Positions 1-8,301 of a stretch of DNA of 21,229 nucleotides are shown here, piece by piece (positions within the stretch are counted from its first letter, which is position 1; each line of letters starts with the position of its first letter). The stretch is from Clostridia bacterium. Lineage in GTDB: Bacteria > Bacillota > Clostridia > Christensenellales > Borkfalkiaceae. Position numbers and translations under genes: made by a program. Below the pieces are notes generated by a model. That model ran no database searches. It was not told the origin of the DNA and was given only the letters and a program-made list of their open reading frames with translations. Where the stretch lies: NCBI GenBank assembly GCA_029063275.1, contig JAIDOO010000118.1:1-21229 (forward strand), given 5' to 3'.

Positions 1-412
1 CAGAGAAAGCGCGGTTAATATCTATAAAAAAATTATAGGTTATGCCGATATAGTTAAATTTTCGGAAGACGAGGTAGAGGTGTTTACCGAAAGCTATATA
101 CAAAAGGAACTCGGCGATAAGCTCGTTTGCATAAGTCTCGGAGGCAACGGCAGCGAGTGGCGGTATAAAGGCAAATTCAACCGCGTGCCGCCTATAAAAG
201 TAAAACCCGTTGATACAACGGGGGCGGGCGACGCGTTTTACGGCGGAGTGCTTTCGCGGCTTGACAAAATTCAGCGGCCGTTCTGGACGGAAGATACGCT
301 TAATTCTGTTTTTGCTTTCGCCAACGTATGCGGCGCGTTAAACACTCTCGGCAGGGGCGCGATAGACTGCCTGCCCGATTTAGACGCAATTAACAGCGCG
401 CTAGGGAAGTAA
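1..412 (+). CDS. PfkB-family sugar kinase, probable fructokinase (5' end outside window)
   Basis: The reading frame is open from base 2, so the N-terminal part of the protein lies to the left of the window and only about 136 residues are visible. These include the PfkB/ribokinase signature DTTGAGDAF (about nt 212-238). In this family the GAGD segment forms the anion hole and supplies the catalytic aspartate that activates the sugar hydroxyl for phosphorylation by ATP. The visible part has the usual C-terminal layout of the family, ending soon after a helix rich in alanine. Because the gene lies directly before a fructan-degrading locus, fructose is the most likely substrate, giving fructose-6-phosphate for glycolysis in the cytoplasm. 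Another PfkB substrate cannot be excluded without the N-terminal half. It ends 57 nt before the GH32 start codon, and the candidate operator lies in that gap. Confidence 0.85.
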   Translation, partial: RESAVNIYKKIIGYADIVKFSEDEVEVFTESYIQKELGDKLVCISLGGNGSEWRYKGKFNRVPPIKVKPVDTTGAGDAFYGGVLSRLDKIQRPFWTEDTLNSVFAFANVCGALNTLGRGAIDCLPDLDAINSALGK

Positions 413-428
413 AAATTTTAAACTAATT

Positions 429-442
429 TGGAAACCTTTCCA
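429..442. promoter_or_regulatory. Candidate LacI-family operator
   Basis: The sequence TGGAAACCTTTCCA is a palindrome with six-base perfect arms around a central CC. It fits the general TGNAAN..NTTNCA layout of LacI/CcpA-type operators, although those normally have CG at the centre. It lies 27 nt before the start codon of the surface GH32 gene and downstream of the kinase gene. The natural candidate to bind it is the LacI-family regulator encoded at 3987-4958. No convincing -35/-10 pair could be assigned next to it, so the promoter position is left open. Confidence 0.55.
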
Positions 443-469
443 TTCGTAATAAATATAAGGGGTGATAGA

Positions 470-3400
470 ATGAAATCAAAATACATCAAAGTTACACTTT
501 TGGCAGTGATTGCGGCGTTTTGCTGTGTTTTCGCCTTTATAATTCCCGTGTTATCCGCACGGGCTGACGGAGTAACGTTAGAGGGCGAAGGGGATAACTT
601 TCTGTATTCCGAAACGTCGTACGGTAAAACCGAAAAATTTGTTTATACTGCGACTGCTAACTTCGAAAGCGGCAATGCGGCGGGACTTGTTTTCGGCGCG
701 GATGAAAATGCAAAATGGGTTTTCAACGTGGACAGAGCGGAAAACCGTGTTAAGCTGATGCATTTTTCCGAAAACGGGGTTGACGTTTTGCGCGATGCAT
801 GGTTTATCGGCAACGATAAGATGACCGATGGCGAAAAATCGCTTGTTAATCCCAAAGTGGCAACCGCGCGCTGGGTGCAGTTGAAAGTAATAATAACTCC
901 CCAGGGCGACAACGTGTACGCCGAGTTTTACGCCGACAATATCCGTCGTTTTGCGTTTGACGAAAAGGGAGACGATTTGACGATAGACCTCAACAACTTA
1001 CGCGAGGGTCTGACATATGAAGGCGGTAAAACGGGATTTAACTGTTTTAGCGCTAAAGTAGTATTCGACGATATATATACGGGGGTAAGCGATTATTCCT
1101 ACTACACCGAACTGTACCGTCAGCAATACCATTTTTCACAGTTTGCGCATTGGAATAACGACCCCAACGGTTTGGTTTATTACAACGGCTATTATCATTT
1201 GTATTACCAGACCTATCCGTACACGCACGAAAACGGCGCGGAAGGTTGGGGCAATATGTACTGGGGACACGCGAGAAGTACTGACTTAGTCCACTGGGAA
1301 CATTTGCCCGTAGCGCTTTTCCCCGATACCGAAGCTGACGGCTGGGGCGGCGGAGACGGCTTTATGTGGTCGGGCTCGGCTATGGTTTTCCGTCCGGAAA
1401 TGAGCGAAAAAATAGACGGAATGAATTGGTTCCCCAACGGCAACGGCACGGGACTTATCGCATTTTACACCCGCGACGGCGCAATGCAGGACCAGGTAAT
1501 AATGTCAAGCGACGACGGCGGTATAACCTGGACCAAGCGCAAAACTATTCCCCAGTCGCTGACGGGGATTAACAAAAAAGTATCCTGCCGCGACCCCAAG
1601 GTTTTCCCCGTTGAAAAGAGCGGTGATACGGTAACCTTATGGGGTATGGCTGTAACCGGTCAGGAAACCAATCAGGTGTGGTTTTTTAAATCCGATAATT
1701 TGTGGGATTGGTCCTATGCGGGAGAATTCGAAGCATTCAGACCCGAATGTCCCGACGTGATTACTTTGACAGCCGACGACGGAAATACTTATACGGTAAT
1801 GACTTTCACGGGCAGGCAGTATCTTGTAGGTACAATAAGTTATGACGGCGGAAGCGGAAATATAGTATACTCCGATTTAAACGGTAACTCTTTCAGCGAT
1901 ATGAAGACGGAAGACATACCTTTTCAGACTATGGACTACGGTCCCGATTCGTACGCTACTCAGTCCTACTATATAGACGACGGCGAAAACAACGGCAAGA
2001 CGATTGCTTTAAGCTGGTTCAGCGGAGTTCCCGACGCACCCGCTTCGATTAACGCGGGCGCGCTGGGCGCGGTAAGAAAAGGCTGGAACGGCGGCGGTAT
2101 GACTATACCCGTCGAATACGGCTTGGAAAGTGTCGGAGACGGATATGTTCTGACGCAGACGCCCATAGTTAAAACCTCTGCGGATTTTGACAAAACCGCC
2201 GTATATTCCGGGGTTGACGTGCAAATTACGCCCTCGGGCGAAAACGTTTTGGCAGACGTTAACACTCATTGCTTCGAGCTGGAAGCGGAGATTAAAAACC
2301 CCGAAGAAACCCCCGTATATTTCCGTATCAATATGAACGGCGACGAATATACCGAAATTGGCTGGAATGCGGAAGAGGGATATTACGTTAGCCGCGAGCA
2401 TACGGGCGATGCGGGACTGAACTTAGGCAATTACCGCAGCCGTCATACGTCAGGCGCGGTTGACGGAAAAAATCTTTCGTTTTATATACTTTCAGATAAC
2501 GGCGGTATCGAGGTCTATTGCGACGGATTTAAAATTCCTTTCTATGTTTTAACTTTCTCTTCGCCTTACGCGACAAAGGCGCAGTTTATTGCGGAAAGTA
2601 CGGTTACCGCAAGTATTGAGGTAAACGAAATTTCTTCAGTATGGCGCGGCGAGGCGCAGGAAGGAGAAACCGTAATATATCTGGAAACTCAAAACTTGGA
2701 GCTGGATAAAGCGCTTACTCCCGCCAAAGAAGTATTGGTTTACTCAACGACGCAAGCCGAACTCGACTGGGCGGTTGAAAGCGGAGAGGACGTAGTTTCC
2801 GTGGAAAAAACCGAGCACGGCGCAAGGTTTACGGCGCTTAACGCAGGCTCGGCGGTAGTAACGGTAACCTGCGGCGATATCGTCAAAAAAATAAACGTAT
2901 CGGTTTACTCCGGCACGGTTGACAGCGATTTGAGTTTTAACACGGACGGAAAAGTATCGGGTAACTGGTTTGTAACTAAAGACGGACTTCTCGGAGTTCA
3001 GTCGGCGGGCGACGGATTTATATTATCCGAAAACAGTGCGGACAATTTCACTTATTCGGCAAATTTCAGCCTTTCGGGCGCGGCAGCCGCAATTGTTTTC
3101 CGTGCGACGGCGGATATGTCGGACTATCTTATCGCTAATTACGACGACAACGGTAAAATAGTAAAATTATGGTCGCCCCGAGGCGAGATAGGACGCGCTT
3201 CGGCGACCGACGTAGATATTTCCAATATCACATTGAAAGTTAAGGCAAAGGATAACAACGTATGCGTTTATCTTAACGGCGCGGAACTGATTAACGTAAC
3301 TCTTGCGGAAACAGAGCCGACTGAAGGACTCTTCGGGCTTAACACCTGCGCGGCGCGCACAACCTTTAAATCGATAGTGCTTTTAACCGAAAGCTACACA

Positions 3401-4003
3401 TATTCCGGGGGCAATCTCAGTGTAAAGGGCGATACCGTTCAGGCTGTTAACGCGCTTTATAACCGCACCCTGGGCAACGTAAAGGTTAACCCGTCTTTCT
3501 ATACGGTAGTCGGAAGAGCCGTTGAAATTTCACAGACCTATTTCGAAACGTTAAAGGTTGAGGGGGTTTATGATTTCACCGTTGCGGGAGCAAAAGCTTC
3601 TTTCGATTTCTCGGTTAACGTTACAATGATTCCTTTAACGGTAATTAATGGCGTTACTATCGAAAAAGGCTGTAACGCGGTAATTTATATAGGCAACGTT
3701 ACAGTGGACGCGGTTACGTTGAACGGAACTAAGCTCACCGACGGATATACGGTAGAAAACGGTATGCTCACTATCGACGGCAATAAATTTTCCGTGGGTG
3801 AAAACGCAGTCAAAATAAACGACGCCGATATTACAATAACCGTTACCCCGCAAGCTACGCAGGATTTAAAGCCCGATGGCGGAAACACGGCGCTTATCGT
3901 TTCGCTTTCGGTTGTCGGCGGAGTGCTTGTGCTCGGCGGCGCGGCGGCGGTTACGACAGTTTTACTTCTGAGGAGAAAAAAGAAAAATGGCGGCAACAAT
4001 TAA
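470..4003 (+). CDS. Surface-anchored GH32 fructanase with two CBM66-like domains
   Basis: This is a 1177-aa exported glycoside hydrolase family 32 enzyme, expected to release fructose from levan or inulin outside the cell. The ATG at 470 follows AAGGGGTGAT at a good distance; a TTG at 428 is in frame but sits in the candidate operator. Layout by residue: signal peptide 1-33; CBM66/LamG-like beta sandwich about 35-205; GH32 propeller and sandwich about 213-720; bacterial Ig (BIG2)-like domain about 730-813; second CBM66-like domain about 816-973; further beta domains, the last resembling CBM_X2, about 977-1127; membrane helix about 1140-1162 with an RRKKK tail. The GH32 catalytic residues are all present: nucleophile D231 in WNNDPNG, D375 in CRDPK, and acid/base E426 in PECPD. 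There is no LPXTG motif, so the terminal helix is the likely anchor. CBM66 is known to bind fructan ends, which suggests an exo-acting levanase; inulin is also possible. Confidence 0.88.
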   Translation: MKSKYIKVTLLAVIAAFCCVFAFIIPVLSARADGVTLEGEGDNFLYSETSYGKTEKFVYTATANFESGNAAGLVFGADENAKWVFNVDRAENRVKLMHFSENGVDVLRDAWFIGNDKMTDGEKSLVNPKVATARWVQLKVIITPQGDNVYAEFYADNIRRFAFDEKGDDLTIDLNNLREGLTYEGGKTGFNCFSAKVVFDDIYTGVSDYSYYTELYRQQYHFSQFAHWNNDPNGLVYYNGYYHLYYQTYPYTHENGAEGWGNMYWGHARSTDLVHWEHLPVALFPDTEADGWGGGDGFMWSGSAMVFRPEMSEKIDGMNWFPNGNGTGLIAFYTRDGAMQDQVIMSSDDGGITWTKRKTIPQSLTGINKKVSCRDPKVFPVEKSGDTVTLWGMAVTGQETNQVWFFKSDNLWDWSYAGEFEAFRPECPDVITLTADDGNTYTVMTFTGRQYLVGTISYDGGSGNIVYSDLNGNSFSDMKTEDIPFQTMDYGPDSYATQSYYIDDGENNGKTIALSWFSGVPDAPASINAGALGAVRKGWNGGGMTIPVEYGLESVGDGYVLTQTPIVKTSADFDKTAVYSGVDVQITPSGENVLADVNTHCFELEAEIKNPEETPVYFRINMNGDEYTEIGWNAEEGYYVSREHTGDAGLNLGNYRSRHTSGAVDGKNLSFYILSDNGGIEVYCDGFKIPFYVLTFSSPYATKAQFIAESTVTASIEVNEISSVWRGEAQEGETVIYLETQNLELDKALTPAKEVLVYSTTQAELDWAVESGEDVVSVEKTEHGARFTALNAGSAVVTVTCGDIVKKINVSVYSGTVDSDLSFNTDGKVSGNWFVTKDGLLGVQSAGDGFILSENSADNFTYSANFSLSGAAAAIVFRATADMSDYLIANYDDNGKIVKLWSPRGEIGRASATDVDISNITLKVKAKDNNVCVYLNGAELINVTLAETEPTEGLFGLNTCAARTTFKSIVLLTESYTYSGGNLSVKGDTVQAVNALYNRTLGNVKVNPSFYTVVGRAVEISQTYFETLKVEGVYDFTVAGAKASFDFSVNVTMIPLTVINGVTIEKGCNAVIYIGNVTVDAVTLNGTKLTDGYTVENGMLTIDGNKFSVGENAVKINDADITITVTPQATQDLKPDGGNTALIVSLSVVGGVLVLGGAAAVTTVLLLRRKKKNGGNN

Positions 4004-4958
4004 GGACGTAGCAGAATTTGCGGGCGTAGGCATAGGCACGGTTTCAAGAGTAATAAACGAAGAAAAATCCGTTAAGCCTGCCACGCGCGAAAAGGTAAAA
4101 AGCGCAATGACGGCTTTGCAGTTTTCCCCCAATAAAATGGCGGCAAAGCTGCGTAAAAACGAAACAAGGAACATTGCGTTGCTCGTTCCCGTTATCAACC
4201 ACCCGTTTTTTGCGAAGTTTGCCTATTACGTAGAGGATGAGGCGGATAAATACGGATATTCGGTAATCCTGGTTTCGTCCCAGCAACGTGTGCAGAAAGA
4301 AACGGATATCATCGACCGAATTCACCGCAGAGAGGTGGACGGGGCGGTATTCGTTACGCACTTTGCACATAACAGTGAAGAGTTAAAGGAATGTCCGATA
4401 GTTTCCATAGACCGTTACTTCGGCGAGGGAATACCGTACGTTACCTCGGATAACTATAACGCAACCTGCAATGCAATAGAGTTTTTACTGCAAAAGGGCT
4501 GTAAAAACATCGGTTACCTTGGCTCGAAGCCTCTTGTTTCCTCTGAAGTAATGGAGAGGGAAAGGGCGTATTGCGATACTATGGCAAAACATAATTTGCC
4601 TGTAAGGGCAGTCAACGAAGTTATACTGCACGGTGAAGAAACCGCTCTTGTTTCGTCGTTTCTGGATAAGTATCCCGACCTTGACGGGGTGTTTGCCTCG
4701 GGATATTCGCTTGCGCAGGTTCTGTACGAAACGGCGTTGCAAAGAGGCAAGCGCATACCCGAAGATATTCAGCTGGTGTCCTATGACGGGGCGTTCAAGC
4801 AATGGAATAACAACCGTATGCTGACTTGCGTAGAACAACCCCTGGAGGAAATGGCTCGGGAAGTCGTAAGACTTTTAATAAAGAAAATCAAGGGCGGGCA
4901 AGTCGACGTCAGAACCGAGTTGAAAACAGCGTTTATAATAGGCGCTACTACAAAATAA
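3987..4958 (+). CDS. LacI-family transcriptional regulator
   Basis: This 323-aa protein has the LacI-family layout. A DNA-binding helix-turn-helix lies at residues 4-24 (DVAEFAGVGIGTVSRVIN), followed by a hinge helix (PNKMAAKLR) and a periplasmic-binding-protein-like effector domain from about residue 60. The start codon overlaps the last 17 nt of the upstream GH32 gene, with an AGGAG at 3971-3975 inside that gene, so the two are translated from one mRNA and probably coupled. It most likely represses the fructan genes in the absence of a fructan-derived sugar or sugar phosphate, through the palindrome at 429-442; in that case it also controls its own synthesis. The effector is not readable from sequence. 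Two hairpins follow the stop codon before the importer genes. Confidence 0.9.
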   Translation: MAATIKDVAEFAGVGIGTVSRVINEEKSVKPATREKVKSAMTALQFSPNKMAAKLRKNETRNIALLVPVINHPFFAKFAYYVEDEADKYGYSVILVSSQQRVQKETDIIDRIHRREVDGAVFVTHFAHNSEELKECPIVSIDRYFGEGIPYVTSDNYNATCNAIEFLLQKGCKNIGYLGSKPLVSSEVMERERAYCDTMAKHNLPVRAVNEVILHGEETALVSSFLDKYPDLDGVFASGYSLAQVLYETALQRGKRIPEDIQLVSYDGAFKQWNNNRMLTCVEQPLEEMAREVVRLLIKKIKGGQVDVRTELKTAFIIGATTK

Positions 4959-4964
4959 AAAATC

Positions 4965-4983
4965 GGCGGTTTTTTAAACCGCC
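4965..4983. repeat. Inverted repeat after the regulator gene
   Basis: The arms GGCGGTTT and AAACCGCC pair perfectly over 8 bp with a TTT loop, starting 6 nt after the regulator stop codon. Read on the + strand the stem is followed by CCCTG and has no U-run, so it is not a standard terminator in the operon direction. Read on the - strand it is followed by GATTTTTTATTTTG and looks like an intrinsic terminator, but there is no - strand gene here for it to end. It may trim the mRNA 3' end or block antisense transcription. Confidence 0.5.
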
Positions 4984-4986
4984 CCC

Positions 4987-5009
4987 TGTATAGAGGGAAC
5001 CTCTATACA
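4987..5009. repeat. Perfect 10-bp inverted repeat before the binding-protein gene
   Basis: The arms TGTATAGAGG and CCTCTATACA are exact reverse complements around a GAA loop. The element follows the previous hairpin directly and lies about 50 nt before the solute-binding-protein start. No U-run follows it. It could be an RNA hairpin that stabilises the downstream mRNA, which is a common way to raise binding-protein yield within an operon, or a second protein-binding site. It is unlike the palindrome at 429-442. Confidence 0.5.
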
Positions 5010-5062
5010 AAAACATCTTAAAGTAAAAAAGCGGCGTATGCCGAGATAAGGAGTAAATGAAA

Positions 5063-6370
5063 ATGAAAAAAATATTCAAAGCAATTTCAATGGTGGCAGT
5101 TTCGGCTGTTATGGCTTGCGGCTTCGCCGCGTGCGACGGCGGCGGGGACAGCGATGTGGACAGCGCGGGCAACACAATCGTAAAGATTATGTTCCATGTG
5201 GACGAAAGGTCTACCGAAGGGCAGGCATATAAGAAGAGAATCGACGAGTTTAACACCGCTTACAAGGACAAAAAAATAAAAGCGTCCGCTTCTTATAAGG
5301 CGCGTACTACCGGTGCGGCAGGCTACGAAACCGAGCTTATAAACAAGCAGGTGGAAGGAACTCTGCCCGATATTATTACTTTCGACGCGCCCAACTGCGC
5401 TTCGTATGCAAATTCAAAACTGCTGTACGATATTTCTTCTCTTGTGCCTCAGGACGTTCAGGACGATTTTATATCGCTCAATAAATATAACGGCAAGCTT
5501 TACGGACTTCCCATTCAGGAATCGAGCGCAGGCTTCTACTATAACAAAAAAATATTTGACCGCGCAGGGATAGACGTGTCCTCTTATACCGTAGAAAACC
5601 CCTGGACTTTTGACCAGTTCAAAGACGTTTGCTCCCAGCTTAAAAGCCGCGGCAACGTAACGGCGGCGGTTGATATGCGCTTTGACGCAACCAGGGATGA
5701 AACGGCAACCTATCTTTTATATCCTTTTATCTATGCTTCGGGCGGCACTTTCACCTCGGAAGACGGTTTCACCGCAACGGGATATTTCAACTCTTCCGCG
5801 ACGCAGAGCGGTTTTCAGTTCTTAAAAGACCTTATAACCGAGGGCTACTCGTCTTATTCCATAGGCGCTACGGACTTCTTTACGGGCAAGGTGGGAATGT
5901 ATCTTTCTTCGGGCTGGACTATCCCCGACCTTGACAACAAGTATAAAGAAACCTTTGCAAGCCGCGACGACTGGGGACTGTTGCCCTACCCTCAGGGTAC
6001 GGCGCAGGCAAGCGCTACGGGAAGTTGGTGCTACGGCATTACCAACAATAATCACAAGGATAAATCTGCGGCTAAGGAGCTTTTGCTCTGGCTTACTTCA
6101 ACCGAAAGTTCGGACGCTATCACTACGGCAACCGGTATGATTGCCGCACGAAAATCGGTAAATAAGAATTATACTGCGGGCTCTCCCGAGGACGTACTTT
6201 TACAGCAGTTGCAACTTACGGGTAAGGCGCGTCCCGCAACGGTTGCATATCCCACATTCTCAACCTGTTTCAATCAGATTATTTACAGCCTAAAGGACGG
6301 TAACCTCACCGACTTGCTCACTACCCAGACCAATACTTTACAGACGGAAATGAACAGGATCAAAAACTAA
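5063..6370 (+). CDS. ABC sugar-binding lipoprotein, family 1 (CUT1 importer)
   Basis: This is an extracellular solute-binding protein of the family-1 (CUT1 oligosaccharide) class. It should capture fructose oligomers released at the surface and hand them to the two permeases encoded next. The lipoprotein signal ends in FAAC, with C24 as the expected lipidated cysteine. The mature chain shows the usual features of the family, including a YYNKKIFDRAGI stretch and WTFDQFKDVC in the first half. Two ATG codons are possible. The one at 5063 is preferred because it lies 9 nt from AAGGAG (5048-5053), whereas 5057 lies only 3 nt away; the choice changes only two residues. The mature protein length (about 410 aa) is normal. 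Substrate is inferred from the neighbouring GH32 genes. Confidence 0.9.
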   Translation: MKKIFKAISMVAVSAVMACGFAACDGGGDSDVDSAGNTIVKIMFHVDERSTEGQAYKKRIDEFNTAYKDKKIKASASYKARTTGAAGYETELINKQVEGTLPDIITFDAPNCASYANSKLLYDISSLVPQDVQDDFISLNKYNGKLYGLPIQESSAGFYYNKKIFDRAGIDVSSYTVENPWTFDQFKDVCSQLKSRGNVTAAVDMRFDATRDETATYLLYPFIYASGGTFTSEDGFTATGYFNSSATQSGFQFLKDLITEGYSSYSIGATDFFTGKVGMYLSSGWTIPDLDNKYKETFASRDDWGLLPYPQGTAQASATGSWCYGITNNNHKDKSAAKELLLWLTSTESSDAITTATGMIAARKSVNKNYTAGSPEDVLLQQLQLTGKARPATVAYPTFSTCFNQIIYSLKDGNLTDLLTTQTNTLQTEMNRIKN

Positions 6371-6394
6371 GCAATTTAAAAGGGGGAGTGTGAA

Positions 6395-7366
6395 ATGGCA
6401 GGCTCAACGATAATTATTTTTGCCGTATTCCTCGCGTTCTTTTTAGGACTTGCGATATGGGATTTGGTAAGGGCTAAAAAGAAAAGCCTGAGATATCGCG
6501 TGCGTTCTTCGGCAACAGCATATTTAATGCTGTTGCCCGCAGTGATACTTGCTTTTCTGTTTATATTGTTGCCGATACTTTATTCGCTCGGGTACGCGTT
6601 TACGGATTATTACCTTTTAACGCCGAACGATATAAAATTTATCGGTTTCGATAACTTTGTAACCGTATTCAAGGAAATAGGCGAAAAAGGAACTTTATAT
6701 CACGCAATAATCAATACTCTTATTTTCGTCGTCGGCGTAGTGCCGTTGCAGATAGGTATGGCTTTGGGGCTGGCGCTCTTCACTAACCGTAAAGTGCGCG
6801 GCGTAAAGATTTTCAAGGTATGCTTTTTTGCTCCCGTCGTAATTTCGTTGAGCGTAACTTCGTTTTTGTGGCTTCAGATTCTTTCGCCTGCGGAAACGGG
6901 ACTTCTTAACTCGTTTTTGGGTATGTTCGGGGCGGAACCGCACGACTGGTTGCGCGACCCTAAAACCGCAATGCTTTGCATAATCATTTTGAGCGCATGG
7001 CAGGGTTGCGGCTATCAGATGCTCATCTTCACTTCGGGCTTGTCTAATATCCGTAACGATTTATACGAAGCGGCGGCTCTCGACGGCGCAAACGCATGGC
7101 AGAAATTCAAAACCGTAACGTGGCCCGGGCTCAGACCGACGTTCGTATACATCATAATTACGGTGTTTATCGGCGCTTGCAGAATAATGACCCAGCCTAT
7201 GTTAATGACGGGTTATCAGGACCATACCGTAACTCTCAGTTACTATATGTATACGCAGGGTTACACTTACCGCTGGGTCGGCTACTCATCGGCGGTAGCG
7301 CTTATTATGACAATCGTTATCGGTACGATAACGCTCATACAGCGCCGTGGATTCAGGGAGAAATAA
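6395..7366 (+). CDS. ABC sugar permease, MalF-like (CUT1 importer)
   Basis: This 323-aa polytopic membrane protein is one half of the transmembrane channel of the importer. It has an N-terminal membrane helix (about residues 4-24), a basic linker, and then about six more helices. The EAA loop that contacts the ATPase is seen at about residue 225 (EAAALDGANAWQKF). The start is supported by GGGGGAG at 6382-6388. It follows the binding-protein gene by 24 nt and ends one base before the start codon of the second permease, so the three genes form one operon. No ATPase gene is present in the window. Confidence 0.9.
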   Translation: MAGSTIIIFAVFLAFFLGLAIWDLVRAKKKSLRYRVRSSATAYLMLLPAVILAFLFILLPILYSLGYAFTDYYLLTPNDIKFIGFDNFVTVFKEIGEKGTLYHAIINTLIFVVGVVPLQIGMALGLALFTNRKVRGVKIFKVCFFAPVVISLSVTSFLWLQILSPAETGLLNSFLGMFGAEPHDWLRDPKTAMLCIIILSAWQGCGYQMLIFTSGLSNIRNDLYEAAALDGANAWQKFKTVTWPGLRPTFVYIIITVFIGACRIMTQPMLMTGYQDHTVTLSYYMYTQGYTYRWVGYSSAVALIMTIVIGTITLIQRRGFREK

Positions 7367-7367
7367 T

Positions 7368-8294
7368 ATGGGAAAAAAAGTTTTGGAAATTGACGGCAAA
7401 TCGGTATTGCTGAACAGCCGTTGGACGGGTATAAGAGTTACAAAAGAAGTAATCTACTACTTGTGCGGAATAGTGCTTTCAGTGATGTTTTTGTTCCCTA
7501 TCGTATATATGCTTGCGACTTCGACCAAAAGCGAGTCTGCGTATGCGGCAAGCGCGGGAACTCTTGCGATGTTCCTTCCCGATTTTGCACATCTCGGCAC
7601 GATGTTCGATAACTACGGAAGTGTTTTAACCAATTACAGTATATGGAAGTATGCTTTGAACAGTTTGCTGTATGCGGCTATAGTAATTGTCCTTAACGTG
7701 CTTATTAACGGCTTGGCAGGGTACGTTATGGCAAAAATGCATTTCCCCGGTAAAAGATTGTTTTCGGCGTTGATAATCTTTTTGATTATAGTACCTGTGG
7801 AAACTTCGATAATACCGCTGTACTCGATAGTCAAAATAATGCTGGGACTGAAACAGACGGCGTCTGTTCTGGGAATAATTTTGCCGGCGGCGATAAGCAT
7901 TTTTAACATTTTCCTGTTTATGCAGTTCTTCCAAAGTATTCCCAAAGAATACGAGGAAGCGGCCAGACTGGACGGTTCCAGCACACTCGGCATTTTCTTC
8001 AGAGTTATATTGCCGCTGTCAAAGCCTATTATTGCAACCGTTGCGGTATTCTGTTTTATAGGCGTGTGGAACGATTATCTTTGGCCGTCTATGATTTTGC
8101 CCCAGGCGGGCGAGGGCGAGTGGTCGCTGTTGCCCATACAGGCGGCTCTTACCACAATTCAGAGTATCGAGGGAATTACAACGGGCGAAATTATGGCATC
8201 GCTTGTAATCACAAGTATTCCTATATTCATTATCTACGTTGCGGCGCAGAAGTATATAGTGCAGGGCTTCGGCTCGGCAGGGCTTAAAATGTGA
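7368..8294 (+). CDS. ABC sugar permease, MalG-like (CUT1 importer)
   Basis: This 308-aa inner-membrane permease is the second channel subunit and has about six helices. The EAA motif is visible at about residue 195 (EEAARLDGSSTLGIFF), followed by LPLSKP as is typical of MalG-type proteins. The start was placed at ATG 7368, seven bases after GGAG at 7357-7360. An in-frame GTG at 7347 lies inside the upstream gene and has no better ribosome binding site. It pairs with the MalF-like protein and needs a separately encoded ATPase of the MsmK/MsmX type. The stop codon lies inside the ribosome binding site of the next gene. Confidence 0.9.
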   Translation: MGKKVLEIDGKSVLLNSRWTGIRVTKEVIYYLCGIVLSVMFLFPIVYMLATSTKSESAYAASAGTLAMFLPDFAHLGTMFDNYGSVLTNYSIWKYALNSLLYAAIVIVLNVLINGLAGYVMAKMHFPGKRLFSALIIFLIIVPVETSIIPLYSIVKIMLGLKQTASVLGIILPAAISIFNIFLFMQFFQSIPKEYEEAARLDGSSTLGIFFRVILPLSKPIIATVAVFCFIGVWNDYLWPSMILPQAGEGEWSLLPIQAALTTIQSIEGITTGEIMASLVITSIPIFIIYVAAQKYIVQGFGSAGLKM

Positions 8295-8301
8295 GGTTAT
8301 T

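Noticed and set aside
428..469. In-frame TTG start 14 codons upstream for the surface GH32 enzyme
   Set aside because: It sits inside the operator-like palindrome and has no ribosome binding site, while ATG 470 follows a good site and begins a normal signal peptide.
4920..4939. Promoter built from TTGAAA and TATAAT near the regulator's 3' end
   Set aside because: The spacer is only 8 nt, much too short for a sigma-A-type promoter, and both boxes lie in coding sequence.
4965..4983. Intrinsic terminator ending the regulator transcript
   Set aside because: The stem is followed by CCCTG on the + strand with no U-run. Only the opposite strand looks like a terminator, and no gene there needs it.
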